This document shows positions 9,189 through 17,151 of a DNA stretch of 33,584 nucleotides, in pieces. The DNA is taken from assembly GCA_002862435.1 (NCBI GenBank), contig PKDC01000010.1, positions 1-33,584 of the forward strand, written 5' to 3'. Position 1 is the stretch's first letter. The number at the start of each line of letters is the position of its first letter. Position numbers and translations under genes: made by a program. The DNA comes from Pseudomonadota bacterium. Lineage in GTDB: Bacteria > Pseudomonadota > Gammaproteobacteria > UBA5335. The notes under the pieces were generated by a model, which did no database searches, was not told the origin of the DNA, and saw nothing but the letters and a program-made list of their open reading frames with translations.

Positions 9189-9383
9189 CGGAAGATTCTG
9201 CGTGATGGCCCATGGGAACGGGTCAAGGAATTGTTGCCAGGACGGGATCGGTGCGCATCGCACGGGGCTTGCCGCATCGTGAATGTGAAGGGCTTTTGCC
9301 CTTGTTACCTCATGCCGCGCCTTGTCGCATGACTGTTTGGGGGTTCCCAGGTGACATTCGCGGGCGGTGCATGAGGGCATGCA
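9189..9383. other. Non-coding interval rich in short inverted repeats
   Basis: No convincing gene lies between the 8117-9076 gene and rpsF. The stretch holds several short perfect hairpins: GTGCG-cat-CGCAC at 9251-9263, AAGGGC-TTTT-GCCCTT at 9288-9303 and TGCAT-gagggc-ATGCA at 9368-9383. The last one touches the -35 box of the predicted rpsF promoter. Short open frames here start without ribosome-binding sites and look like chance. It may be a plain long spacer, or it may hold an unrecognised small RNA; I see no match to tRNA, 6S or tmRNA. Confidence 0.45.
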
Positions 9384-9412
9384 TTGATCGCAGGCCGCTG
9401 TTGGGGTAGCAT
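9384..9412 (+). promoter_or_regulatory. Predicted sigma-70 promoter of the rpsF operon
   Basis: TTGATC at 9384-9389 and TAGCAT at 9407-9412 are separated by exactly 17 bases, the optimal spacing. Both boxes keep the most conserved positions (TTGA; TA...T). It is 83 bases upstream of the S6 start codon, leaving room for a regulatory leader. This is a pattern match by eye. Confidence 0.5.
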
Positions 9413-9494
9413 TCTGCCTCTTTTGTCGCCCGTCGGGCGGCTCTCCTTGCCTCACCGTCAAGAATCGGGAGGCTCTAATCCGTAAGGAGTGTTC
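9413..9494 (+). promoter_or_regulatory. Candidate S6:S18 autoregulatory leader of rpsF
   Basis: The leader contains two hairpins. The first is CGCCC-GTC-GGGCG at 9428-9440. The second is GCCTC, a bulged A, CCG, an eight-base loop and CGGGAGGC at 9449-9473, ending 10 bases before the AAGGAG at 9484-9489. In many bacteria a leader hairpin with a CCG element upstream of rpsF mimics 16S rRNA and binds the S6:S18 complex to repress the operon. The location and the CCG/CGG stem fit, but I have not compared it with the family consensus. Confidence 0.4.
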
Positions 9495-9917
9495 ATGCGT
9501 CATTATGAAATCGTGTTTCTGGTTCATCCGGACCAGAGCGACCAGGTGCCTGCCATGTGCGAGCGTTACCGTTCGCTGATCGAGGCGGACGGCGGTCATA
9601 TCCATCGCCTCGAAGACTGGGGTCGCCGCCAACTGGCCTACCCGATCGAAAAGATCTACAAAGCGCATTACGTGCTGATGAATGTCGAATGTAGCCAGAC
9701 AGTGCTCAACGAGATCAAGAGCGCCTTCCGCTTCAACGATGCGGTGCTGCGCAATCTGATTATCAGCCGTCCCAGCGCCGACACGGCGCCCTCTCCCTTG
9801 CTCAAGTCCCGGGACGAAGAGCGCAGCGAGGAGAGCCGTTCACGCGCCGCCCAGCGTGAGTCAGTCCTCGCCGATGGGGATGACGACGAGGATGACGACG
9901 ACGACGGGGACGAGTAA
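9495..9917 (+). CDS. rpsF: 30S ribosomal protein S6
   Basis: S6 binds the central domain of 16S rRNA together with S18. The product is 140 residues from the ATG at 9495, chosen because AAGGAG at 9484-9489 precedes it and MRHYEIVF is the normal start. [13 protein letters not shown] and [11 protein letters not shown] are the S6 signatures. The core ends near residue 95; the rest is a charged tail that finishes in a run of Asp with one Glu (positions about 128-140). In E. coli the S6 C-terminus is lengthened with glutamates by RimK, so a genetically encoded acidic tail is notable. It starts the rpsF-rpsR-DUF2232-rplI cluster. Confidence 0.97.
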   Translation: MRHYEIVFLVHPDQSDQVPAMCERYRSLIEADGGHIHRLEDWGRRQLAYPIEKIYKAHYVLMNVECSQTVLNEIKSAFRFNDAVLRNLIISRPSADTAPSPLLKSRDEERSEESRSRAAQRESVLADGDDDEDDDDDGDE

Positions 9918-9929
9918 GGTCAGTGGATC

Positions 9930-9956
9930 GTCCCCGGCGCGCTTGCGCGCGGGGAC
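9930..9956 (+). other. GC-rich hairpin between rpsF and rpsR
   Basis: GTCCCC-G-GCGCG and CGCGC-GGGGAC form an eleven-base-pair stem with one bulged G and a four-base loop. It starts 13 bases after the S6 stop and ends 24 bases before the S18 start. No T-run follows, so it is more likely an mRNA processing or stability element, or a partial attenuator, than a full terminator. Confidence 0.5.
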
Positions 9957-9980
9957 TGTTGGCAGCTAAAGGAGCTATTC

Positions 9981-10205
9981 ATGTCACGTAATTTTCGCCG
10001 TCGCAAGTATTGCAAGTTCACCGCCGAGAATGTGGTCGAGATCGACTACAAGGATCTGGCCACCCTCAAGGCCTACGTCGCCGAGACGGGCAAGATTGTG
10101 CCCAGCCGCATCACGGGCACGAGCGCGCGCTATCAGCGTCAACTGGCCAAGGCCGTGAAACGGGCGCGTTTCCTGGCCCTGCTGCCCTACACGGACCAGC
10201 ACTAA
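9981..10205 (+). CDS. rpsR: 30S ribosomal protein S18
   Basis: A 74-residue basic protein that pairs with S6 on the 30S platform. FRRRKYCKF at the start, the central [12 protein letters not shown] and [19 protein letters not shown] are diagnostic. Length is standard. AAAGGAG at 9968-9974 lies six bases before the ATG. In E. coli the primosomal gene priB sits between rpsF and rpsR; here there is none, only a 63-base spacer with a hairpin. Confidence 0.98.
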   Translation: MSRNFRRRKYCKFTAENVVEIDYKDLATLKAYVAETGKIVPSRITGTSARYQRQLAKAVKRARFLALLPYTDQH

Positions 10206-10235
10206 AGCCAGCCCACGGGCGCAGCAGGCATCCGC

Positions 10236-11132
10236 ATGCAGGCGATCGCGCGCTACACGCTGTCCGGCCCGTGGCAGGCGATGCTGGTGGTCAACCTGTT
10301 GGGTGTCGGCGCCTGGGTGCTGTTTCCGCTGATGTACCTGTCCGGCGCCTTGATGGCCTTGCTGGCCATGCAGCTGGGTCCAGGCAAGGCGAGCCAGGTG
10401 TTGTTCGGTGGATTGTTGGTGCAGGCTGTGACGGGCGCCGTGCTGTTGGCGTCCCCTGCAGCAGCGGTGAGTTTGGCGGCCTTGATGTGGGTCCCCTTGG
10501 TGGCCTTGGGCAGTTTGGTCTGGCAGCGGGGAAGTTTGCCCCCTGCCCTGACGGCTGCGGCGTTGCTGGGATTGATGGCTGTGCTGGGGTTCTACCTGCT
10601 GCATGCCGATCCGGGCCTGTGGTGGCAGGCGCGTGTGCGTGAGGCGATCGATGCACGATCGTCCTTGCCGGATGGCCTGGCAACAAGCAATCAGGAACTG
10701 GCAACGCTGGTTGAAGGTGTGGCCAACTATCTTCCCGGTGCCTTTGCCGGCGTCTGGGTGATGGGCCTGGCGGCCAGCATGTTGCTGGGGCGCTGGCTGC
10801 AGTCGCGCCTGTATCGACCGGGGGCGTTCGGCGCAGAGTTCAGGAGCTGGCGGCTCGTCACCGCTTGGACTGGCGTGACCGGCGCTTGTGTGCTGGTGGC
10901 GCTGTGGCGGCCCGAGCTCGCGGTGAATCTGCTGGTGCCGCTGGCTGTGGTGCTGTGCCTGCCCGCCTTGGGGCTGCTGCATGCCCTGTTGCAGCACCGC
11001 GCTGCGGCACGGCTCTGGTTGGGCATGTTGTATGGGGCGCTGGTGCTGTTGCCCCATCTGGTGATGGTGCTGGCGGCGGTTGCCTTGGTGGATAGCTGGG
11101 TGGATTTTCGGGGTCGCACCCCGACTACGTGA
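10236..11132 (+). CDS. DUF2232-family integral membrane protein
   Basis: A 298-residue, very hydrophobic protein with about eight predicted membrane segments (for example residues 14-33, 34-50, 55-75, 80-97, 105-123, 165-185, 210-228, 235-255, 265-285). No catalytic motif is visible. Small membrane proteins of the DUF2232 type commonly occupy this exact place between rpsR and rplI in many gammaproteobacteria, and the assignment rests on that position and the hydropathy. Function is unknown. The start ATG at 10236 lacks a strong ribosome-binding site. A perfect seven-base-pair hairpin with a three-base loop (11108-11124) lies within the last codons. Confidence 0.8.
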   Translation: MQAIARYTLSGPWQAMLVVNLLGVGAWVLFPLMYLSGALMALLAMQLGPGKASQVLFGGLLVQAVTGAVLLASPAAAVSLAALMWVPLVALGSLVWQRGSLPPALTAAALLGLMAVLGFYLLHADPGLWWQARVREAIDARSSLPDGLATSNQELATLVEGVANYLPGAFAGVWVMGLAASMLLGRWLQSRLYRPGAFGAEFRSWRLVTAWTGVTGACVLVALWRPELAVNLLVPLAVVLCLPALGLLHALLQHRAAARLWLGMLYGALVLLPHLVMVLAAVALVDSWVDFRGRTPTT

Positions 11133-11164
11133 TCATTGATTCGAACTGATTGGGTGATGTTGAG

Positions 11165-11614
11165 ATGGATGTGATTCTGCTGCAGAAAGTCGAAAACCTG
11201 GGTGGCTTGGGCGATCGCGCCTCCGTGCGACCCGGTTATGCCCGCAATTTCCTGATTCCCTTCGGCAAGGCGGTTCCCGCCACCGGTGATCGGATTGCCG
11301 AGTTTGAATCCCGCCGCGCTGAACTGGAGCGCCAGGCGGCGGAGAACTTCGCCCATGCCCAGGGCCGCAAGACCGAGCTGGAAAGCGTGACCGTGACGCT
11401 GCGCGCCAAGGCGTCCAGCGAAGGCAAGCTGTATGGTTCCATCGGTACCGCCGATGTGGCCGAAGCCTTGACCGGCTCCGGCCATCCGGTGGAGCGCCGC
11501 GAAGTGCGCCTCCCCGACGGTCCGATCCGTATCGTGGGCGAATACGATGTGGCCGTGCATCTGCATTCCGATGTGGATGCGATGATCCATATCGTAGTAG
11601 TGGGAGAGGAGTGA
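11165..11614 (+). CDS. rplI: 50S ribosomal protein L9
   Basis: L9 is a two-domain protein of the large subunit that extends from the L1 stalk base. The 149-residue product begins MDVILLQKVENLGGLGDRASVRPGYARNFL, the classic N-terminal rRNA-binding domain, followed by the long connecting helix (about residues 40-75) and the C-terminal domain with LYGSIGTADVAEAL. The start is ATG 11165, matching the family start; a TTG 15 bases upstream in the same frame adds residues no homologue has. The Shine-Dalgarno is weak (GGTG). It closes the ribosomal-protein part of the cluster and is followed by a hairpin and then dnaB. Confidence 0.97.
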   Translation: MDVILLQKVENLGGLGDRASVRPGYARNFLIPFGKAVPATGDRIAEFESRRAELERQAAENFAHAQGRKTELESVTVTLRAKASSEGKLYGSIGTADVAEALTGSGHPVERREVRLPDGPIRIVGEYDVAVHLHSDVDAMIHIVVVGEE

Positions 11615-11620
11615 TTCAGC

Positions 11621-11643
11621 CCGGGTCGTGATGAGCGACCCGG
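11621..11643 (+). terminator. Hairpin between rplI and dnaB
   Basis: CCGGGTCG and CGACCCGG form a perfect eight-base-pair stem around a seven-base loop, six bases after the L9 stop. The following bases are CGTTGCC, not a T-run, so any termination would be partial or Rho-assisted. It probably lowers read-through from abundant ribosomal transcripts into dnaB. Confidence 0.45.
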
Positions 11644-11671
11644 CGTTGCCAGCCAGCGGGGATCGGCAGCC

Positions 11672-13066
11672 ATGAGCGAACGCCGCAAAGGGGGTTCGAG
11701 CGTTTCTGCCGAGCCCGACGCCATGCGAGTCCCCCCCCATTCGCGTGAAGCCGAGCAGTCCCTGCTGGGCGGCCTCATGCTGGACGAGGCGAGCTGGGAG
11801 GCAGTGGCCGATCAGGTCACCGAGGAAGACTTCTATTTCGTCGCCCACCGTCTGATCTTCAGGGCGCTGGCGAGTCTCGCCGAGGCGGGTCAGCCACGTG
11901 ATGTGGTCACGGCCTCCGAATGGCTGCAGCGCGAAGGCAGCCTGGAAACGGCTGGCGGCCTGGCCTATGTCGGCACCCTGGCCCGCGACACCCCCAGCGC
12001 GGCCAATGTCGCCGCCTATGCGGCGATCGTCCGCGCTCGCAGCGTCCTGCGCCAACTGATCCGCATCGGCACCGATATCGCGCAGAGCGGTTACGACCCC
12101 CAGGGTCGCGAAGTCCCCGAACTCATCGACGCGGCCGAGCGGCAGGTATTCCAGATCGCCGATGCGGGTCTGCGCAACAAGCAGGGTTTCGTGCCGATTC
12201 GGCGCCTGCTCACCGAAGCGCTCGACAAGATCGACATTCTCTTCCAGTCCGATAATCCCATCACCGGCCTGGGCACGGGATTGATCGATTTCGATGAAAA
12301 GACCGCCGGATTGCAGCCGGGTGACCTGGTGGTGATTGCCGGGCGGCCCTCCATGGGCAAGACCAGCTTTGCCATGAATCTGGCGGAACACGCGGCGATC
12401 CGGGACAAGGTGCCCACGGCGATTTTCAGCATGGAGATGCCCGGCCAGCAACTGGCCATGCGCATGATTTCATCCCTGGGCCGCATCGACCAGAGCAAGG
12501 TCCGCACCGGCCGGCTGTCCGACACCGACTGGCCGCGCATCACCTCGGCGGCGACCCTGATTGCCGAAGCGCCGATGTTCATCGATGACTCGCCGGCCCT
12601 GTCGCCCACCGAAATTCGTGCCCGCGCCCGGCGGCTCAAGCGCGAGCACGGCCTGGGGTTGATCGTGGTGGACTATCTGCAGTTGATGCAGGTCCCGGGC
12701 AACAAGGAAAACCGCACCACGGAGATATCCGAAATCTCCCGCAGCCTGAAGGCGCTGGCCAAGGAGCTGTCCGTGCCGGTCATTGCCTTGTCCCAGCTCA
12801 ATCGCAACCTGGAGCAGCGCCCCAACAAGCGGCCGGTGATGTCGGATCTGCGCGAATCGGGGGGTATCGAGCAGGATGCCGACCTGATCGTCTTCATCTA
12901 TCGGGACGAGGTCTACAATCCGGAGAGCCCCGACAAGGGCACCGCCGAAATCATCATCGCCAAGCAGCGCAACGGTCCGACCGGCACGGTCCGGTTGACC
13001 TTTCTCGGCCAATACACCCGCTTCGAAAACTTTGCCTCGGAGGATTACGGCGGGGGCTACGCATGA
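11672..13066 (+). CDS. dnaB: Replicative DNA helicase DnaB
   Basis: The hexameric 5'-3' helicase of the replication fork, 464 residues, close to E. coli's 471. The N-terminal domain starts at PPHSREAEQSLLGGLMLD, followed by the linker and the RecA-like motor. Walker A is GRPSMGKTS at 224-232 with K230; Walker B is LIVVDYLQLM; the motif SDLRESGGIEQDAD and the arginine-finger region near the C-terminus are present. No intein or insertion interrupts it, although dnaB is a frequent intein site. It ends in an ATGA overlap with alr, the normal E. coli neighbour. Confidence 0.97.
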   Translation: MSERRKGGSSVSAEPDAMRVPPHSREAEQSLLGGLMLDEASWEAVADQVTEEDFYFVAHRLIFRALASLAEAGQPRDVVTASEWLQREGSLETAGGLAYVGTLARDTPSAANVAAYAAIVRARSVLRQLIRIGTDIAQSGYDPQGREVPELIDAAERQVFQIADAGLRNKQGFVPIRRLLTEALDKIDILFQSDNPITGLGTGLIDFDEKTAGLQPGDLVVIAGRPSMGKTSFAMNLAEHAAIRDKVPTAIFSMEMPGQQLAMRMISSLGRIDQSKVRTGRLSDTDWPRITSAATLIAEAPMFIDDSPALSPTEIRARARRLKREHGLGLIVVDYLQLMQVPGNKENRTTEISEISRSLKALAKELSVPVIALSQLNRNLEQRPNKRPVMSDLRESGGIEQDADLIVFIYRDEVYNPESPDKGTAEIIIAKQRNGPTGTVRLTFLGQYTRFENFASEDYGGGYA

Positions 13067-14238
13067 GCGGCGTCATGGCGGGGGCGCCTTGGGTCCGTAT
13101 CGATCTGGCCGCGCTGGCGCACAACCTCGCCTGTGTTCGCCGCCACGCGCCGCGGGCGCGGGTGATGGCCGTTGTCAAGGCCGATGCCTATGGCCATGGC
13201 CTGCTGGCTGTCGCGCGCACCCTGGCGGCGCACGCCGAGGCGCTGGCCGTGGCGCGACTCGATGAGGCCCTGCGGCTGCGCGCCGGTGGCATCATGGCGC
13301 CCGTGGTGGTGCTGGAAGGGGTGTTCGACGCGCAGGGCTTGGCAGCGGCGGCGCTGAAAAACCTGGATCTGGTGGTTCACGATCCGCTGCAGGTCACGCT
13401 TTTGGAACAGTCGCAGGCAATGTTGCCCCGGCGGCTGCGGGTTTGGCTCAAGGTGGACACGGGCATGGGGCGGCTCGGCGTCCAGCCCGGCGCCGTCGAC
13501 GCCCTGTGGCAGCGCCTGATGGATTGTCCGGCTGTCGAGGCGCCGGTAGGCCTGATGACCCATCTGGCCCATGCCCGGCGCGGTGTTTGCCCTGAGACCC
13601 GTCTGCAACTGGATCGATTCGCCCAGGCCTGCGGCGCCTTGCCCGGACCGCGCAACATCGCCAATTCCGCTGGCATCCTGGCCTGGCCCGAGAGTCACGC
13701 GGATTGGGTGCGGCCCGGAATCATGCTCTATGGGGTGTCGCCTTTCGCGGGTGAGCAGGGTGCGGACATCGGTCTGCGTCCGGTGATGTCGCTGTGTTCC
13801 GAGTTGATTGCGGTCAAACCGCTGCAGCGCGGTGCGCCCGTGGGTTATGGCGCAATCTGGCAGGCGCCCAGCGATACCACGCTCGGGGTGGTCGCCGCGG
13901 GTTATGGCGACGGTTATCCGCGCAGCTTGCCTGCCGGCACGCCGGTGTGGGTGGGTGGCCGGCCGGTACCGCTGGTGGGGCGGGTGTCCATGGACCTGTT
14001 GACGGTGGATCTGGGGCCTGGCGCTCGGGAAACCGTGGGCACCGAAGTCGTGCTGTGGGGCGCCGGCGGGGCATCAGTCGAGGCGCTGGCGGCGCCTCTG
14101 GGCACCATCGGCTATGAACTGCTTTGTCGTGTGACGCCGCGCGTGCGTCGGGTGGTGGCGGAGATGTCAGTGGGTGGCGCGGAGGATGAAACCGCTTCTG
14201 CCCCGCCCGTGAACCAGGAAGAAGATCGCTTCGGATAA
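13063..14238 (+). CDS. alr: Alanine racemase
   Basis: A PLP enzyme that converts L-alanine to D-alanine for peptidoglycan. The 391-residue product has the PLP-lysine motif VVKADAYGHG with K39, and GYGDGYPR near residues 280-287 where the opposing catalytic tyrosine region lies. The first 365 residues match the usual length; a tail of about 25 acidic and polar residues follows and is unusual. The ATG overlaps the dnaB stop; a second in-frame ATG at 13075 is also possible. A catabolic paralogue (DadX) is the main alternative, but no dadA is adjacent and the dnaB-alr order favours the biosynthetic enzyme. Confidence 0.94.
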   Translation: MSGVMAGAPWVRIDLAALAHNLACVRRHAPRARVMAVVKADAYGHGLLAVARTLAAHAEALAVARLDEALRLRAGGIMAPVVVLEGVFDAQGLAAAALKNLDLVVHDPLQVTLLEQSQAMLPRRLRVWLKVDTGMGRLGVQPGAVDALWQRLMDCPAVEAPVGLMTHLAHARRGVCPETRLQLDRFAQACGALPGPRNIANSAGILAWPESHADWVRPGIMLYGVSPFAGEQGADIGLRPVMSLCSELIAVKPLQRGAPVGYGAIWQAPSDTTLGVVAAGYGDGYPRSLPAGTPVWVGGRPVPLVGRVSMDLLTVDLGPGARETVGTEVVLWGAGGASVEALAAPLGTIGYELLCRVTPRVRRVVAEMSVGGAEDETASAPPVNQEEDRFG

Positions 14239-14395
14239 GGATCTGGCAGGCGCAGCGTGACTTGCGCAAGCGCTTTGGCCCTGATACGTCACGGCCTGAC
14301 TTGATCTGTGTCACGTTGTCGGGATGGGCGCCACCGTCTTGCTGGGGATATCCTCGCAAGGCCGGCGTGTCCTGGCCAACCGGCGGAGGAAATGC

Positions 14396-17071
14396 ATGAC
14401 GACGCGCAACCTTGAGTTTTTCTTCAAGCCCCGCTCAGTGGCCCTGATTGGTGCCAGTCGCGATCCCCATCGGGTGGGCGGCGCAGTGGCGCGCAATCTC
14501 CAGGCCGGCGGCTTTGCCGGGCCGGTGATGCTGGTGAACCGGCGCAGCGAGCCCGATGCGGCTCATGGAGTCTACACGCGCCTGGCCGATCTGCCGCAGG
14601 TGCCTGAACTGGCTGTGGTGGCGGTGCCCGCGCCTCAGGTGCCGGAAACCATCGCCGAATTGGGCGCAGCGGGTACGCGGGCCGCCGTGGTGCTTTCGGC
14701 GGGCTTCGAAGAAATGGACGGCGAAGCGGGCGCCGCGCTGCAGCGGGCGACGCTGGAGGCGGCCCAGCCTCACCTGATGCGCATCATCGGCCCCAATTGC
14801 CTGGGCATTCTCATGCCCAAGGTGGGGTTGAATGCCAGCTTCGCGCATCTCATGGCCCGGCCCGGCAACCTGGCCTTCATCGCTCAGTCCGGCGCCATCC
14901 TCACCGCCGTGGTGGATTGGGCAGAGGATCGAGGCATCGGCTTTTCGGCGCTGATTTCGCTGGGGGCGTCGGCGGATGTGGATTTTGGCGACCTGCTGGA
15001 TTATCTGGCGAATGACTGGGACACCCGCGCCATCCTGATCTATGTGGAGTCGGTGCGGCATGCGCGCAAGTTCATGTCGGCGGCGCGCTTGGCAGCGCGC
15101 CTGAAGCCCGTGATCGTGGTCAAGGGTGGACGCTATGCCCAGTCCGCCCAAGCGGTCGCTTCCCACACCGGGGCGCTGGCGGGGGTGGATGCGGTCTATG
15201 CGGCGGCCTTCCGGCGCGCCGGCATGGTGCAGGTGGACTCCATGGCCGAGCTGTTCGATGCGGTGGAAACCCTCGGACATTCCAATCCCCGCTTCGGGGA
15301 ACGCCTGGCCATGATCACCAATGGCGGCGGTATCGGGGTGCTGGCTACCGATGAGCTGACCCGGTTGGGGGGTAGCCTGGCCACTCTTTCCGAAAATACC
15401 CGCCACCGGCTACGGGACGTGCTGCCGCCCCTGTGCAGCACGCAAAATCCAGTGGATGTGCTGGGCGATGCCGACGCGAGTCGTTATCGCGAGAGCTTGC
15501 GCATTCTCTACGAGGCCCCGGAGGTGGATACGGTGGCGGTGTTCAACTGCCCGGTGGGGGTGGCCAGCAGCCAGGAGGCGGCCGAGGCGGTCATCGAAAT
15601 TCACCAGACCCCCCGCAAGGGCTTGCTGACGAATTGGCTGGGGGCCAAGACCGCCCAACTGGCACGTGAGGCCTTCGCGGCGCACCACATTCCCAGCTAC
15701 GAAACCCCCGATCAGGTGATCCGCGCCTACATGCACCTCATCCGCTACCGGCGCAATCAGCGTCTTTTGCTGGAAACGCCGCCTTCCATGCCGCAGGCCT
15801 TCCTCCCCGATACCGAGGCGGCGCGGGCGGTCATCGAGCGGGCGCGGGCGCGGGGCGGCGGTTGGCTTTCCCTCGCCGAGGGGATGGCCTTGCTGGCGGC
15901 CTATCGCATTCCGGTGGTACAAACCGCGGCCGTTGCCACGCCGGAGGATGCCGCTACCCAGACGGCGGCTTGGGCCGTTCCGGTGGTGCTCAAGGTGTCC
16001 TCACCGGACATTCTCCACAAGCGGGCCATGGGCGGCGTGGCACTCAATCTGCAGACCCCCGAGGCGGTGGCCGAGGCGGCGCGGGGCATTCTGGCCCATC
16101 TGCGGGAACATCAGCCCCATGCCCGGATCGAAGGATTCACGCTTCAACCCATGATGCCCAAGGGGGAAAACAACGAGCTGATCCTGGGTATGACGACGGA
16201 TGCGGTGTTCGGGCCGGTGCTGTTGTTCGGTCAGGGTGGAAATGCCGTCGAGGCCCTGAACGACACGGCGTTTACGCTGCCTCCTCTGAATCTGCACCTG
16301 GCCTGCGATCTGATCGAACGCACCCGGATCTACCGGGTGCTGCAGGGCGTCGGGGGTATTCCAGCGACGCGCATCGATGATGTGGCGCTGAGCTTGGTGA
16401 AGCTGTCCCAGCTGGCGGCCGACTTGCCGGAGGTGGTGGAGATCGAGATCAATCCGCTGCTGGCTGGGGAGGAGGGCGTACTCGCGCTGGATGCCCGGGT
16501 GCGGGTGGACCTGTCCGCTCCGGCTGGCGATGAGCATTTCGCCATCCGGCCTTACCCTAAGGAACTGGAGCAGTCCTTCGCGTTGGCCGACGGCCATTCC
16601 TTGCTGCTGCGTCCCATCCAGCCCGAGGATGAACCAGCCCTGATCGAGCTGTTCGATGCCATGACCGAGGAGGAGCGCTACATGCGCTTTTTCTCGCCCA
16701 TGAGCCATGTGCCCCACCAGCTGGCGGCTCGGCTGAGCCAGATCGACTATGATCGGGAGATGGCACTGGTGCTGACCGAACCGGGTTTGCCGGGCCAGGC
16801 GCGTATCCTCGCCGGGGTGCGCATTGCCGGGGATCCCAATGATGAGCGCTGCGAATTCGCCATCGGTGTGCGCCACGACCAGGGCGGCAAGGGTTTGGGC
16901 ATGCGACTGATGGAGCGCATCATCGACTACGCCAGGCAGCGCGGTTATCGGGAAATCTACGGGGACATCCTGCGGGAAAATGGCGCCATGCTGGCCGTGT
17001 GCCGCAAGCTGGGGTTTGAGATCGCCTCCGGCTCGGAGAACAACCTTGTCCGCGCCACGATGACCTTGTAA
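14396..17071 (+). CDS. pat: Protein lysine acetyltransferase, Pat/PatZ type (acyl-CoA synthetase-like plus GNAT)
   Basis: An 891-residue multidomain protein, near E. coli PatZ (886). Order: CoA-binding domain from SVALIGASRDPHRVGG (residues 15-30), succinyl-CoA-synthetase-like domains to about 460, an ATP-grasp domain (about 490-710) and a C-terminal GNAT domain from about 730, whose acetyl-CoA loop is QGGKGLG at 829-835. Pat enzymes acetylate acetyl-CoA synthetase and other proteins on lysine. SHTG at 256-259 is retained; H257 matches the phosphohistidine of ADP-forming acyl-CoA synthetases. GGAGGA at 14385-14390 sits five bases before the ATG; an upstream in-frame extension to 14324 has no such site. 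It stands alone, with 157 bases before it and a tandem repeat after it. Confidence 0.9.
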   Translation: MTTRNLEFFFKPRSVALIGASRDPHRVGGAVARNLQAGGFAGPVMLVNRRSEPDAAHGVYTRLADLPQVPELAVVAVPAPQVPETIAELGAAGTRAAVVLSAGFEEMDGEAGAALQRATLEAAQPHLMRIIGPNCLGILMPKVGLNASFAHLMARPGNLAFIAQSGAILTAVVDWAEDRGIGFSALISLGASADVDFGDLLDYLANDWDTRAILIYVESVRHARKFMSAARLAARLKPVIVVKGGRYAQSAQAVASHTGALAGVDAVYAAAFRRAGMVQVDSMAELFDAVETLGHSNPRFGERLAMITNGGGIGVLATDELTRLGGSLATLSENTRHRLRDVLPPLCSTQNPVDVLGDADASRYRESLRILYEAPEVDTVAVFNCPVGVASSQEAAEAVIEIHQTPRKGLLTNWLGAKTAQLAREAFAAHHIPSYETPDQVIRAYMHLIRYRRNQRLLLETPPSMPQAFLPDTEAARAVIERARARGGGWLSLAEGMALLAAYRIPVVQTAAVATPEDAATQTAAWAVPVVLKVSSPDILHKRAMGGVALNLQTPEAVAEAARGILAHLREHQPHARIEGFTLQPMMPKGENNELILGMTTDAVFGPVLLFGQGGNAVEALNDTAFTLPPLNLHLACDLIERTRIYRVLQGVGGIPATRIDDVALSLVKLSQLAADLPEVVEIEINPLLAGEEGVLALDARVRVDLSAPAGDEHFAIRPYPKELEQSFALADGHSLLLRPIQPEDEPALIELFDAMTEEERYMRFFSPMSHVPHQLAARLSQIDYDREMALVLTEPGLPGQARILAGVRIAGDPNDERCEFAIGVRHDQGGKGLGMRLMERIIDYARQRGYREIYGDILRENGAMLAVCRKLGFEIASGSENNLVRATMTL

Positions 17072-17078
17072 TTCCGGA

Positions 17079-17104
17079 GCCATTCAGGCCAGCCATTCAG
17101 GCCA
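17079..17104. repeat. Tandem duplication of a 13-base unit
   Basis: GCCATTCAGGCCA occurs twice head to tail without a spacer, eight bases after the pat stop. Two exact copies suggest a recent slippage event or a paired binding site. No third copy was seen nearby. Confidence 0.9.
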
Positions 17105-17151
17105 GAAAGTGAAGCTGTTTACCTCGAGATTCCCACCAGGAGGGAACCAAG

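Noticed and set aside
9918..9980. priB between rpsF and rpsR
   Set aside because: The spacer is 63 bases, contains a hairpin and has no coding capacity for PriB.
11108..11124. Seven-pair hairpin at the end of the DUF2232 gene as a terminator
   Set aside because: It lies inside the coding sequence and has no T-run on either strand.
10727..12451. A 574-codon minus-strand frame across DUF2232, rplI and dnaB
   Set aside because: It runs antisense through three conserved genes and shows no domain.
11672..13066. Intein in dnaB
   Set aside because: The gene is 464 codons with uninterrupted motor motifs.
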